From the NCBI RefSeq assembly GCF_003865345.1, contig NZ_RMVE01000001.1, positions 62,001-126,000 of the forward strand: a stretch of 64,000 nucleotides of DNA. The letters run 5' to 3'. Shown here piece after piece: positions 54,101-61,953 of this stretch. This stretch comes from Nonlabens xiamenensis. Lineage in GTDB: Bacteria > Bacteroidota > Bacteroidia > Flavobacteriales > Flavobacteriaceae. The notes beneath the pieces were generated by a model. That model was not told where the DNA came from. It saw only the letters and a program-made list of their open reading frames with translations, and made no database searches. The first letter of the stretch is position 1. Each line of letters begins with the position of its first letter. The position numbers were made by a program, and so were the translations under genes.

Positions 54101-55374
54101 TCCAAGGTCACAAAATCCACTCCTTCATTCACCTGGACCCCACCAAAACCTTGCTGTACGGTTGCTGTTTCCCTGATTTGTGGATTGAGCACGGTTTGAC
54201 CACCACCATTTATGCCTTCAGGGTTAAAATCATTATTCGGGTTATCAGGAAAACTTCCTTCAGGAACATTGATAAAACCACCTGGAGGGGTGTCCAACCC
54301 AATATTGGAAGGATCAGATTCACCTATGTCTTGGAGGGCCACAAGATTACGCACATCTTGGGTTCTGTTCCCACGGTTGGTGATCCACACTTCCGCACGT
54401 GTAATTTGAATATTGGTATTGATAAACGGATAATTCTCTAGGGCACGGTCATAGTTATCCCGGAAATAGTGCGCCAGAAAGTAGTGCCTATTCTCATCAT
54501 AATCTAGAGAAAAGAAGTCAAAATCATTAACCGTGGCTCCACCTGCCGCCTGAACCGTACGAGATTCTGACTGCTGTTCTGAAAAGACTGCGGTGATTCT
54601 GGTCTTACCGAACTGCAATTCGGTTTTAATACCAAAAAGACTTTGCGCTCCACGGATCAATTGAGAATTAAGCGGCATAGCCACGTTACCCACCTCAATA
54701 CTTTGTAAGATATCATCTTCGGTAGGGGTGTAGTCCAACTTGATTTGGTTCTGGAAATTAAAAGTGCTTTGTGTGTCATAATTGGCATTCACCTGTAGCT
54801 TGGTACCTACTTTACCTACAAGACTTAAATTGATGCGTTGATTGAAATCAAAGGTTAGGTTTTGGCGATTTCTGGGAGAAAAACTAGGATTGTCAGACCT
54901 ATTGAACAACAGGCCTAAATCCACCTCTACCGAACCCTGCGGATTAATATCAATTTCATTTCCACCGAAAATTGAGGAAAATAAATCTGAGTTCACGTAA
55001 AAATTAGGCAGTAGATCCTTTTGCTTCTTTTTGTCTTCTTCGGTTTTCCCAGCAATGGCGGCGTATTTTTCCTTAAAATATTCCCTAATCTGTTCTTTGG
55101 TTACTAAATCAAGGTACTGCTCTCTTGTCAACACAAATGGATAATCGATATTATATCCGTTGAAAGTACTGGAGAAAATATAGCGATCCATCTGTGGATC
55201 ATAAACATATAGGCTGGTAATACTGGGTGGATCTGGCAACGTCAGTTTCCCCAATTGAGGGGTACTGGTGGTGTCCTGAGGCGTTGCAGTTGGGTTCTGC
55301 GCTTTCGCGAAAGCGAGAACAAACAAACAAATAAGAAAAGAAAGTTCCCTAGGGGTTAAAATACTGTTTCTCAA
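48115..55374 (-). CDS. sprA: T9SS outer-membrane translocon SprA
   Basis: A 2419-aa protein, the giant 36-strand barrel through which type IX cargo leaves the cell; it is also required for gliding in flavobacteria. It begins with a signal peptide whose cut site (FVLAFAKA, then QNPTAT) is itself encoded by a palindrome copy (55300-55315). SprA features include the plug-like repeats with GNVAMPLNSQLIRGAQSLFG and FFSLDYDENRHYFLAHYFRD, and many barrel strands down to a C-terminal GITLRYTFGN. A second palindrome copy at 49804-49819 encodes AFAKA in a strand/loop near the C-terminus. It starts 3 bp after ruvA, so the two are co-transcribed. Confidence 0.95.
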   Translation of the reverse strand: MRNSILTPRELSFLICLFVLAFAKAQNPTATPQDTTSTPQLGKLTLPDPPSITSLYVYDPQMDRYIFSSTFNGYNIDYPFVLTREQYLDLVTKEQIREYFKEKYAAIAGKTEEDKKKQKDLLPNFYVNSDLFSSIFGGNEIDINPQGSVEVDLGLLFNRSDNPSFSPRNRQNLTFDFNQRINLSLVGKVGTKLQVNANYDTQSTFNFQNQIKLDYTPTEDDILQSIEVGNVAMPLNSQLIRGAQSLFGIKTELQFGKTRITAVFSEQQSESRTVQAAGGATVNDFDFFSLDYDENRHYFLAHYFRDNYDRALENYPFINTNIQITRAEVWITNRGNRTQDVRNLVALQDIGESDPSNIGLDTPPGGFINVPEGSFPDNPNNDFNPEGINGGGQTVLNPQIRETATVQQGFGGVQVNEGVDFVTLENARKLDPQEYTLNTQLGYISLRQRLNNDEVLAVAFQYTVGGRVFQVGEFANDGVVATDVQDNPNPNQPPVSNQNLVVKLLKSNLTNVSEPNWDLMMKNIYNLGGFQLAQEDFRLNIFYQYPPELNYLTASPGTMTNPAVPLPEDVQETTLLRVFNLDRLNQQQDPLPDGDGFFDFIPGLTIDPENGRIIFTTVEPFGRHLFDELDNTPGVGPEDYDQPTTYNANQAQYVYREMYRTTKAQALQNAEKNKYLIKGQYKATGQEGIPIGAFNVPRGSVTVTAGGRTLQEGIDYTVDYNLGRVIILDQALLNSNTPIQVSTENNSVFNQQTKRFTGINVEHTFNEDFILGGTFLNLKERPITQKSTYGFEPINNTILGLNFLYNTEVPFLTRMANKLPNIDTDVPSNLSLRGEVAYLFPGSPEGDNFGGEAAAYVDDFEGSQTTVDILSPFAWTLASTPVAFEGMGSMSNPLAYNFNRAKLAWYSIDPIFYGNQRPDGITDQDVSDYRSRRVFIEEIFPNTDLQQGQQQVINTLDLAYYPDERGPYNYNPQAAGTNILPNPDESWAGITRQFSSTDFEQTNVEYIQFWVMDPFYAEGPENNGNGNNQGGTITLNLGSISEDILKDNRKQYENGLPEDGGDMLTINTAYGKVPANQSLVYAFDTEGQERANQDIGLDGYSDAEENVDFPAFGPIDPAGDNYEFFVAASGDIPTRYKNYNGTEGNSPVEVSQNNRGSTTLPDVEDINRDNTMNTIDSYYEYDVVLQNVNNRMVNEYISDEVIYDDTYPNGNPYSTRWVQFRVPLRQLEANNPNYRVVGNIGDFRAIRFMRMYLSGFEQDTYLRFGALDLVRGDYRQYDGTLRADGGTPSSNTTFEVQGVNIENNSTRQPVPYVLPPGVEREELRTQNQNIRQNEQSLALRVCELQPEDGRAVFKNIRIDMRQYESLKMFVHADNGNLPGMTAADGELEAFVRMGVDFTQNYYEIRLPLEVTAPNTNVRGEVWPEANNFDIDLALLQEIKARVLGDPTLNVNEVNFFDQTTLDPSSAGALNQHQYGIKGNPNFGDIRTLMIGVRNRSLNDVCGEVWFNEMRLAGLKNQGGYAAVMNMDANVADFATVSATGRRSTIGFGAIEQGPQERSRENLTQYDVTTSLSLGQLLPKKWGVSLPFSYSIGEETITPQFDPQFEDIELETRLDNAESDAERDAIREQSENYTKRQSVNLIGVRKDRTGDAKPMPYDIENFTFSGSYNQVDQRNFEVEEFQDQSVNVGGTYNYAFPKAELEPFKNVGFLDNNYLKFIKDLNFNPLPNNFTAGLNVVRQYNTQKFRDLQLDTNPVDLDGDGIPDARNISIAPLTNRNFTMNHQYAINWDLTKSLQLNVSANNDRIIRSYIEDDQSINEDYTLWTDFFDEGVPNTHSQQLQMTYKLPFDKFPFLAFAKANYTYTSNFQWSRNSQQFAQLDGIPELGNTVQNANTHRINGTLDFDKLYTYVGLEKLKFGRTANQDRSRTRSRSRGRLPNANANNGKDQKEEEKKKVPKKNFGNQAYNTLIGLVTAVKRAQINYEETNGIFLPGYTQDIGFIGTLKPTTGFVFGSQAEIRDLAARRGWLTLFQDFNQQYSEVETRKLDYNFKVDLLKDLSIDILGNRAYQETYNENFRIDPDELRYQQLTPNTFGNFSISNMMIRTAFQPSTIDQSDTFETFKDNRLLVANRLAEEFYGNTAFNRDQFGFPEGFSRNSQRVLFPAFVAAYEGRDVQKQDNNVFKDIPLPNWTVKYTGLMNLKWFKKRFRRFSLNHGYRSSYTINRFQTNLDFAPGNGALEYQDQNPQALNQNGDFKASNLYFNINLAEQFSPLVKLDFEMKNSVSIAAEWRKDRAISLSFDNNLLTEINGNELILGLGYRIKDLRFRTSWGGRSRVIKSDLNMRLDGSVRDNVTIVRYLDLDNSQATAGQTIYGLKFSADYNLSQAFTAIFYYDHTFSEFAISTAFPQTTIRSGITLRYTFGN
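49804..49819. repeat. 16-bp palindrome copy 8
   Basis: A perfect copy in the C-terminal third of sprA, read as AFAKA in FPFLAFAKANYTYTSN. Confidence 0.97.
55300..55315. repeat. 16-bp palindrome copy 9
   Basis: A perfect copy at the signal-peptide cleavage region of sprA, read as AFAKA with the predicted cut directly after it. Confidence 0.97.
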
Positions 55375-55377
55375 ATC

Positions 55378-55959
55378 CTACAATTGTTTAAGTGCCTGTT
55401 TTATAAGTTGTTCTGTGGTTGCTTCTGGTTGATCTGACAGGATCTTGTCCACCACTTTTTGCGCTTGTTTGCGTTGATAGCCCAGCGTCTCCAGTGCAGA
55501 TAACGCTTCTTCCCTGCCAGTATTGCTTGAAACCACAGATAATTGAGGATCATCCAGCACTTGAAGTATTTTATCTTTTAAATCAAGAATTACCCTTTGG
55601 GCAGTTTTAGCACCTATACCCTTGACGCTTTGGATGGTACGTACATCTCCAGCTGCAATGGCCTGGGATATTTGTTGAGGATCTAAACTAGACAACATAG
55701 TCCTGGCTGTATTGGCTCCAATTCCAGAGACAGAAAGCAAGAGCTTGAATACCTCGCGCTCACTTTTTTCAACAAATCCAAAAAGTCGTTGGGAGTCTTC
55801 CTTGACCAAAAGATGGGTGTACAATTTGATGAGTTCGCCATCCGGAATCAGCGAATAAGTATGCAGGGAAATTTCTACAAAATACCCAACACCACCGCAA
55901 TCGATAACTACATCGGTAAGATTTTTTTCCACCAATTGACCCTGAAGCTGTGCAATCAT
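55378..55959 (-). CDS. ruvA: Holliday junction branch-migration protein RuvA
   Basis: A 193-aa DNA-junction-binding subunit. It has an N-terminal OB fold (MIAQLQGQLVEKNLTDVVID), helix-hairpin-helix motifs (LLSVSGIGANTARTMLSSLD and IQSVKGIGAKTAQRVILDLK), and a C-terminal RuvB-contact domain (EEALSALETLGYQRKQAQKV). The partner ruvB is 4 kb upstream, not adjacent. It has its own -7 box TACATTTG and is co-transcribed with sprA (3-bp gap), a pairing seen in flavobacteria. Confidence 0.96.
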   Translation of the reverse strand: MIAQLQGQLVEKNLTDVVIDCGGVGYFVEISLHTYSLIPDGELIKLYTHLLVKEDSQRLFGFVEKSEREVFKLLLSVSGIGANTARTMLSSLDPQQISQAIAAGDVRTIQSVKGIGAKTAQRVILDLKDKILQVLDDPQLSVVSSNTGREEALSALETLGYQRKQAQKVVDKILSDQPEATTEQLIKQALKQL

Positions 55960-55982
55960 ACTTTAACAATTTGTAAGGGTTT

Positions 55983-55990
55983 CAAATGTA
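55983..55990 (-). promoter_or_regulatory. -7 box TACATTTG of ruvA-sprA
   Basis: Minus-strand TACATTTG, 24 bp before the ruvA ATG, matches TAnnTTTG and is the likely promoter for the ruvA-sprA pair. Confidence 0.6.
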
Positions 55991-56011
55991 TGAAAATATA
56001 ACTGATGCCTC

Positions 56012-58309
56012 CTAGGCGTTTTGGGACTGTTTCTGGTAATGTTTTTCCTTTTGTTGAGCATCGATAACGGCCACAGCAGCCATGTTAACGATCTCATCCA
56101 CACTGGCTCCCAACTGCAGGATGTGCGCAGGTTTCTGCATACCCATCATGATTGGACCTATGCTATCAATTTGATTGAGTTCCTTTAACATTTTATAAGT
56201 ACTATTGGCACTTTCCAAATTGGGAAAAATAAGGGTGTTTACTTTTTTTCCAGCCAGTTTGGAAAATGGAAACTTGCTTTGCAACAATTCTGGATTTAAT
56301 GCAAAGTCGGTTTGAAGCTCCCCATCCACTACCAGGCTGGGATAATACTGATGTAAATATTTCACCGCTTCGGTCACCTTGGTGGCATGGGGATGTGAGG
56401 AGGAACCAAAATTGGCATAAGAGGTCATCGCAATAACCGGTGAAATTCCAAACATACTTGCGGTGCGTCCGGTCATTTGAGCAATCTTGGCCAGTTCAAG
56501 GGCATCCGGATCTATATTGATGGAGGTATCCGAAACAAAAAGTGGTCCTCTGGCAGTGATCATCAGGTTGGTGGTTGCAATCTTATCCACACCTGGGGAC
56601 TTCCCGATGACCTCCATCATAGGTCGTACAGACCTCGGGAAAGATTGTGCCACCCCAGTGATTAAAGCATCAGCGTCACCTACCTTGACCATCATTGCAG
56701 CAAAATAATTGCGTTGTCTCAGGTATTTACCCGCATCAAATTCTGTTACACCTTTACGTTTCCTGAGTTGCCAAAACTCGTGGGCATAGCGATCCCTTCT
56801 GGCCTTTTCTTCATCTGATTTGGGGTCAATAATCATCACAGGTTGCTCAAAATCCAATTCGGCCATCAGCCCTTCGATGATATCTTTTCTACCTAGCAGA
56901 ATAGGTGTACCTATACCTTCTTCCAACACGATTTGCGCTGCTTTCAGCACATCCATGTTATCAGCCTCGGCAAAGACGATGCGCTTGGGATTGATACGTG
57001 CGCGATTTAAAATGAGTCTGACCAACTTATTGTCAGATCCCATACGACTCAACAACTGCTCCTCATATTTCTCCCAATCTGTAATAGGCTCTCTGGCCAC
57101 ACCGCTTTCCATCGCTGCCCTGGCAACCGCAGGTGGAATGGTAGCAATAAGCCGCGGATCAAAAGGTTTGGGTATGATGTAATCTTTCCCAAAAGCCAAT
57201 TTTAACTCTCCGTAAGCGATGTTCACCTGCTCGGGAACTGGCTCCTTGGCCAACTGTGCAATGGCTTTGGTCGCAGCCATCTTCATTTCTTCATTGATCT
57301 TAGTGGCTCGCACATCCATGGCTCCTCTAAAGATAAAAGGAAAACCCAACACATTATTGACCTGATTAGGGTGATCACTGCGCCCTGTGGCCATAATAAT
57401 GTCCTCACGGGAGGCCATGGCAAGATCATAATCTATCTCGGGAGTCGGGTTGGCCATGGCAAAGACGATGGGTGAATCATTCATAGAGCGCAACATATCG
57501 CCATCGACAATGTTACCTACTGAAAGACCTAAAAACACATCGGCTCCTTCAAAAGCCTCGCGTATTCCCACTTTCGGGCGGTCAGTAGCAAACTGCATTT
57601 GTTCCGGACCAAGATCGGTTCTGTCTTTGGTAATCAATCCGTCCACATCATACATCATGATGTTTTCCTTTCTTGCTCCCAGGTTCACGTAAAGACTTGT
57701 ACAAGAGATCGCGGCACTTCCCGCACCAGAGATAACAATTTTTACATCCTCAATCTTTTTTTCTGCCAGCTCAAGGGCATTAAGTAAAGCTGCACTAGAA
57801 ATGATAGCTGTACCGTGTTGGTCATCGTGCATGACCGGAATATCCAATTCGGCTTTCAGCCTACTCTCGATTTCAAAAGCTTCGGGTGCTTTGATGTCCT
57901 CAAGATTGATTCCTCCAAAAGTAGGGGCGATATTTTTAACGGTTTGGATAAATTCCTCCACATTTTTGGTATCCACTTCGATGTCAAAACAATCCAGGTC
58001 GGCAAAAATCTTGAATAGCAATCCCTTTCCCTCCATGACCGGTTTGGAAGCCTCGGGACCTATATCGCCCAGGCCTAATACTGCCGTACCGTTGGAGATC
58101 ACCGCCACCAGGTTTCCTTTAGTCGTGTATTTGTAAACATTGGAAGGGTCTTTGGCAATTTCCAAGCAAGGTTGTGCAACACCTGGGCTATAAGCCAGAG
58201 ATAGATCACGCTGGCTACTGTATTTTTTTGTAGGAACTACCTTGATCTTTCCTGGTTGTGGCTTGGCATGATATACCAGTGCTTCCCTACGTTTACTTTC
58301 TTCGCTCAT
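56012..58309 (-). CDS. maeB: NADP-dependent malic enzyme, MaeB type
   Basis: A 765-aa bifunctional-looking enzyme. The N-terminal malic domain is complete: YSPGVAQPCLEIAKDPSNVY, VLGLGDIGPEASKPVMEGKG, MHDDQHGTAIISSAALLNAL and the NADP site VISGAGSAAISCTSLYVNLG. From about residue 430 a phosphotransacetylase-like domain follows (RIVFAEADNMDVLKAAQIVL, TNLMITARGPLFVSDTSINI), usually regulatory and inactive in this family. It has its own -7 box TACCTTTG. Confidence 0.95.
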   Translation of the reverse strand: MSEESKRREALVYHAKPQPGKIKVVPTKKYSSQRDLSLAYSPGVAQPCLEIAKDPSNVYKYTTKGNLVAVISNGTAVLGLGDIGPEASKPVMEGKGLLFKIFADLDCFDIEVDTKNVEEFIQTVKNIAPTFGGINLEDIKAPEAFEIESRLKAELDIPVMHDDQHGTAIISSAALLNALELAEKKIEDVKIVISGAGSAAISCTSLYVNLGARKENIMMYDVDGLITKDRTDLGPEQMQFATDRPKVGIREAFEGADVFLGLSVGNIVDGDMLRSMNDSPIVFAMANPTPEIDYDLAMASREDIIMATGRSDHPNQVNNVLGFPFIFRGAMDVRATKINEEMKMAATKAIAQLAKEPVPEQVNIAYGELKLAFGKDYIIPKPFDPRLIATIPPAVARAAMESGVAREPITDWEKYEEQLLSRMGSDNKLVRLILNRARINPKRIVFAEADNMDVLKAAQIVLEEGIGTPILLGRKDIIEGLMAELDFEQPVMIIDPKSDEEKARRDRYAHEFWQLRKRKGVTEFDAGKYLRQRNYFAAMMVKVGDADALITGVAQSFPRSVRPMMEVIGKSPGVDKIATTNLMITARGPLFVSDTSINIDPDALELAKIAQMTGRTASMFGISPVIAMTSYANFGSSSHPHATKVTEAVKYLHQYYPSLVVDGELQTDFALNPELLQSKFPFSKLAGKKVNTLIFPNLESANSTYKMLKELNQIDSIGPIMMGMQKPAHILQLGASVDEIVNMAAVAVIDAQQKEKHYQKQSQNA

Positions 58310-58332
58310 GAATCCTTTAGAATTTGCGCCTA

Positions 58333-58340
58333 CAAAGGTA
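58333..58340 (-). promoter_or_regulatory. -7 box TACCTTTG of maeB
   Basis: Minus-strand TACCTTTG lies 24 bp upstream of the maeB ATG. Confidence 0.55.
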
Positions 58341-58470
58341 GGTTATATATGGGATTAAACATTTCCAGCGGTTTGGTTTTATCGGCGCACAACATGCCAA
58401 CTGCTATATCCTCTGTATTGAATTGAGCCTTTCATATCTTGTCATCGTGATTGGATGAAGCGATTGACTT

Positions 58471-59817
58471 TTAATCTAGTGACGAAAAAATGATGTTGGC
58501 ATTCTTGGGTTTTAAGGTAATCAGTGGGTGGTAATCAATCTGCTCATTGGTCTTTTCCAGATGAAAGCGTTGAAGTATTCTGGCAAGAACCAATATCATC
58601 TCAAACATGGCAAAGTTATTTCCTACACACATACGAGGCCCGGCACCAAACGGAAAATAAAATTCGCGGTAGGCTTTTGCTTTTTCAGGAGCAAATCTTT
58701 CTGGAATAAAATCTTCAGCGTGTTCCCAAAGGTCTTTTCTACGGTGCATTTCATAAAAGGAGATCAGCCAGATGCTACCTTTATCCATGACCAAATCTTC
58801 ACATTGATCTTTTGAGAGCGCAACACGATCAGTAACATATGCTGGGGGATAAAGCCTCAACGTCTCCTCTATACATTGCTTGATGAACGGCATACACATC
58901 AGCTGTGGCATTAAATCCCCTTCTTTGAGCGTTAGAGCCTCTTTCCTGGCCTTTTCCAAGCTTGCTGGGTGTGTAGCCAATAACTGCACGGCAAAGGTCA
59001 GTGCATTGGCGGTTGTTTCATGACCTGCAATAAACAAGACGAGAATTTCATCGACCAACTGATCATCTGGCATATGGCTGCCATCTTCATAGGTACTATG
59101 CAATAACATATCCAGCAGATCTCCAGGCTCTTTATTACTTTCCTTTCTGTTTTTGATGATCTTGCGTAAAATTGTTCTGGCCTCCTCCACCAGTTTCAAG
59201 GCGTGAGGTACGCTGTTTTCTCCTGCCAGCCATTCCCGGTCAAAATACCATTTCATCCATGGAATCCTCAACTCTTTGATCAACATCTTTTGGGCTTGTT
59301 CCGTGATGTGTTGCAACCTTGAAATCTTTCCATCCAAATCGTCGATATCCCCAAGGTCAAAAAGACTGCGTGCCACAACCTTAAAAGCAAGGTCGTTGAA
59401 AATTGCATAAACGTCTACTTCTTTGCCCTTTTTGATCTGATCGAGCTCATCACCAATGACCTTATCCATGGTAACCATAAGTGTGGCAATGGATTTTTTA
59501 TAAAATGCTGGCTGAATCAGTTTGCGATTGGCGCGCCATTTTTCCCCATTTTCTGTAAGCAAACCATGTCCTATGTATTTCCCTAAATCATCTGTTTGAA
59601 GGGAAGATTTATCATAGTTTTTCTGATTTTTTTGCAGGATATGTTGGGTAATTTTCTCGTCACAAGTAAAATGAATCATCAATCCTGGCTTAGGACTGAT
59701 CTTAAACGTATGGCCGTATTTTTGGAAATTTTCACGGTGAAAAGGCAGCGGATCTCTATAAATCTGGCGCGATTTTGCCAGAAATGTAAGTGCAGGTACC
59801 TGATGGATGTGTTTCAT
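58471..59817 (-). CDS. Cytochrome P450
   Basis: A 448-aa soluble monooxygenase. The I-helix [14 protein letters not shown], the ExxR motif [11 protein letters not shown], the PERF-type [14 protein letters not shown], and the heme-binding loop [20 protein letters not shown] with its proximal cysteine are all intact. No redox partner is adjacent, and the substrate is unknown; it resembles the fatty-acid or hydrocarbon type (CYP102-like oxygenase part). It overlaps the ruvB stop by 4 bp, so probably co-transcribed with ruvB. Confidence 0.93.
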   Translation of the reverse strand: MKHIHQVPALTFLAKSRQIYRDPLPFHRENFQKYGHTFKISPKPGLMIHFTCDEKITQHILQKNQKNYDKSSLQTDDLGKYIGHGLLTENGEKWRANRKLIQPAFYKKSIATLMVTMDKVIGDELDQIKKGKEVDVYAIFNDLAFKVVARSLFDLGDIDDLDGKISRLQHITEQAQKMLIKELRIPWMKWYFDREWLAGENSVPHALKLVEEARTILRKIIKNRKESNKEPGDLLDMLLHSTYEDGSHMPDDQLVDEILVLFIAGHETTANALTFAVQLLATHPASLEKARKEALTLKEGDLMPQLMCMPFIKQCIEETLRLYPPAYVTDRVALSKDQCEDLVMDKGSIWLISFYEMHRRKDLWEHAEDFIPERFAPEKAKAYREFYFPFGAGPRMCVGNNFAMFEMILVLARILQRFHLEKTNEQIDYHPLITLKPKNANIIFSSLD

Positions 59818-60845
59818 GATTGGTCGAATAACCCTCCCGTTGTGCCAGCCTTGATTTTTCCCAAATGCTTATAGGCCGCTTCTGTAACTTCTCTTCCCCT
59901 AGGAGTGCGTAAAATAAAGCCCTGTTGGATCAAAAATGGCTCGTATACCTCTTCAATGGTTTCTGCACTTTCTGAAACAGCTGTGGACAGTGTAGTGATC
60001 CCAACGGGACCGCCTTTAAATTTATCGATGATCGTAGATAAAATCTTATTGTCCATCTCATCCAGTCCGTGTGCATCCACATTTAAGGCCTTTAGGGAAT
60101 ATTGAGAAATATCCAAATCGATACGGCCATTTCCTTTGATCTGTGCAAAATCCCGAACGCGTCTTAAAAGTGCATTGGCGATACGAGGCGTCCCGCGGCT
60201 ACGGCCAGCGATTTCGATAGAAGCATCGTTATTGATGGGCACATTTAATATTTCAGCACTACGAGTGACGATGGTAGAGAGCAGCTCGGTCGAGTAGTAT
60301 TGTAACCTAGAGGAAATACCAAATCGCGCCCTCATGGGAGCCGTAAGAAGTCCAGACCTGGTCGTCGCACCAATCAATGTAAATGGAGCAAGGTTGATCT
60401 GCACTGTTCTAGCGTTGGGACCAGTCTCAATCATGATATCGATCTTATAATCCTCCATCGCGCTGTAAAGGTATTCTTCCACAATCGGACTTAGTCGATG
60501 GATCTCATCAATAAAAAGCACGTCTCGTTCATCTAGATTGGTCAGCAATCCGGCAAGATCACCAGGTTTATCGAGTACTGGACCAGAAGTCACCTTGATA
60601 CCTACGCCCAACTCATTGGCAAGTATATGGGCTAGCGTGGTCTTTCCTAAACCTGGAGGGCCATGAAAAAGCGTGTGGTCCAAAGCATCACCGCGACGGT
60701 TTGCAGCTTCCACAAAAATCTTGAGGTTTTCCAACACCTGATCTTGTCCTGCAAAATCATCAAAAGACAAGGGTCGTAACGCGCGCTCGATATCTTGTTC
60801 TTCATGGGAGAAGCTTTCACCGGTAGGATCTAGGTTTTCATTCAT
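59814..60845 (-). CDS. ruvB: Holliday junction branch-migration ATPase RuvB
   Basis: A 343-aa AAA+ helicase motor. Walker A is [20 protein letters not shown], Walker B is [12 protein letters not shown], sensor 1 is [20 protein letters not shown], and a C-terminal winged helix has the [15 protein letters not shown] region. The start chosen is the ATG at 60845 ([12 protein letters not shown]); a longer frame opens at 60872. A -7 box TATCTTTG ends 5 bp before this ATG, so the transcript is nearly leaderless, which excludes the longer frame. Confidence 0.96.
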   Translation of the reverse strand: MNENLDPTGESFSHEEQDIERALRPLSFDDFAGQDQVLENLKIFVEAANRRGDALDHTLFHGPPGLGKTTLAHILANELGVGIKVTSGPVLDKPGDLAGLLTNLDERDVLFIDEIHRLSPIVEEYLYSAMEDYKIDIMIETGPNARTVQINLAPFTLIGATTRSGLLTAPMRARFGISSRLQYYSTELLSTIVTRSAEILNVPINNDASIEIAGRSRGTPRIANALLRRVRDFAQIKGNGRIDLDISQYSLKALNVDAHGLDEMDNKILSTIIDKFKGGPVGITTLSTAVSESAETIEEVYEPFLIQQGFILRTPRGREVTEAAYKHLGKIKAGTTGGLFDQS

Positions 60846-60849
60846 AAAC

Positions 60850-60857
60850 CAAAGATA
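60850..60857 (-). promoter_or_regulatory. -7 box TATCTTTG of ruvB (near-leaderless)
   Basis: Minus-strand TATCTTTG ends only 4 bp before the ruvB ATG, so transcription should start at or beside the start codon. Confidence 0.55.
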
Positions 60858-60906
60858 AGGTCTAGATGGCAATACACTTTCATGGGTTGATGATTTGTTA
60901 TCTATC

Positions 60907-60922
60907 CGCTTTCGCGAAAGCG
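60907..60922. repeat. 16-bp palindrome copy 10 (intergenic)
   Basis: A perfect copy between the PfkB kinase gene and ruvB, about 60 bp upstream of the ruvB start. It is the only copy in the window outside a gene. Confidence 0.97.
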
Positions 60923-61002
60923 AACCTCAAAATAACTCCAACTACATACAGCCTTAATACCTAAACGATCAATCTAACACTGGGACTGTCTTCTAAGTCA
61001 AC

Positions 61003-61953
61003 TTAAAGGCTTTCCAAATCAATCTTTTCAGGAAGCCTTCCCATGTGCTGAATTTTAATGGAAGCCAATTTTTGGGCGGTTAGGACACAGCGCTCGAGAT
61101 CCCATTTCTTGAGAGTGGAATACAAAAATCCTGTCCAAAATGCATCACCAGCTCCGGTAGCATCGATTACCGTTTTTACTTCTTGGGCGGGTTGGCGTAT
61201 CAAACCATGATGAAGGTCTGAAACAACAACCCCATTCTTTCCTTTGGTCAAGCAAATGGTTGAGGCGCCTTGACCATGGAAGTAGTCAAATATAAATTCC
61301 TCAGTTTTATGGGACTTAAAAAGTCTAAGACAATCATCCTCACTTATTTTGACCAACGGATCAAAGCTCAGGAATTGCTGTATCACCTGTATGGCCTCTT
61401 GGGTTTCTGGCCATATCTTTTCTGAATAATTGATGTCAACACTCAGGGTCAATCCCAATTCTTTGGCTCTAGCGGCCCTGTTTAAGATGGTATCTCTTGC
61501 AGGATTTCTGCTCAATGCAAAACAACTGGTATGAAAAATAGTCGCCTCTTTCAACATTTCGTCGGGTAATTGCTCCTCCAGAATGTCGCCATCTGCTTCC
61601 CGGTAGGCGATGAAGTCTGGTGTTTCCGTCGTTCTGGAAACCAATATCGTAGAAGTAGGCTTATGGGGCGTGGACCTCAGACACCAAGGTTTTACACCGT
61701 GTTTGTGTAATTCATCTACAATATACAGACCCAAACTGTCCTGACCACATGTGGCCACCAGTGCTGATTTCATTCCGATCATTGCCGCATTCACAGCGAC
61801 ATTAGTTGGCGACCCTCCCAAGAATCTACGAAAACTGGTGGTATGCACCAGGTTTTCATCGGTTTGCATTCCAATGAAATCAATCAGTACTTCTCCCACA
61901 CAAATGATATCAATTTTTTCCAAATCAGAAGAATAGTTTAAAGTTATGGTCAA
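61003..61953 (-). CDS. PfkB family carbohydrate kinase (fructokinase-like)
   Basis: A 316-aa ribokinase-fold sugar kinase. Visible are the N-terminal DIICVGEVLIDFIGMQ, the sugar-binding FLGGSPTNVAVNAAMIG, and the ATP site VIDATGAGDAFWTGFLYS with the catalytic aspartate in GAGD. Context with an invertase-like glycosidase and a sugar transporter suggests fructokinase. Starts are both TTG: at 61953 (29-bp overlap with the upstream gene) or at 61923 (LEKIDIICV, directly after its stop). It is last in the operon. Confidence 0.88.
   Translation of the reverse strand: MTITLNYSSDLEKIDIICVGEVLIDFIGMQTDENLVHTTSFRRFLGGSPTNVAVNAAMIGMKSALVATCGQDSLGLYIVDELHKHGVKPWCLRSTPHKPTSTILVSRTTETPDFIAYREADGDILEEQLPDEMLKEATIFHTSCFALSRNPARDTILNRAARAKELGLTLSVDINYSEKIWPETQEAIQVIQQFLSFDPLVKISEDDCLRLFKSHKTEEFIFDYFHGQGASTICLTKGKNGVVVSDLHHGLIRQPAQEVKTVIDATGAGDAFWTGFLYSTLKKWDLERCVLTAQKLASIKIQHMGRLPEKIDLESL

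Noticed and set aside
2633-60922. The palindrome as a parS or Noc-type site
   Set aside because: The spacing between TTTC and GAAA half-sites is 2 bp shorter than in parS (TGTTTCACGTGAAACA) and Noc sites, and copies are spread over 58 kb inside genes.
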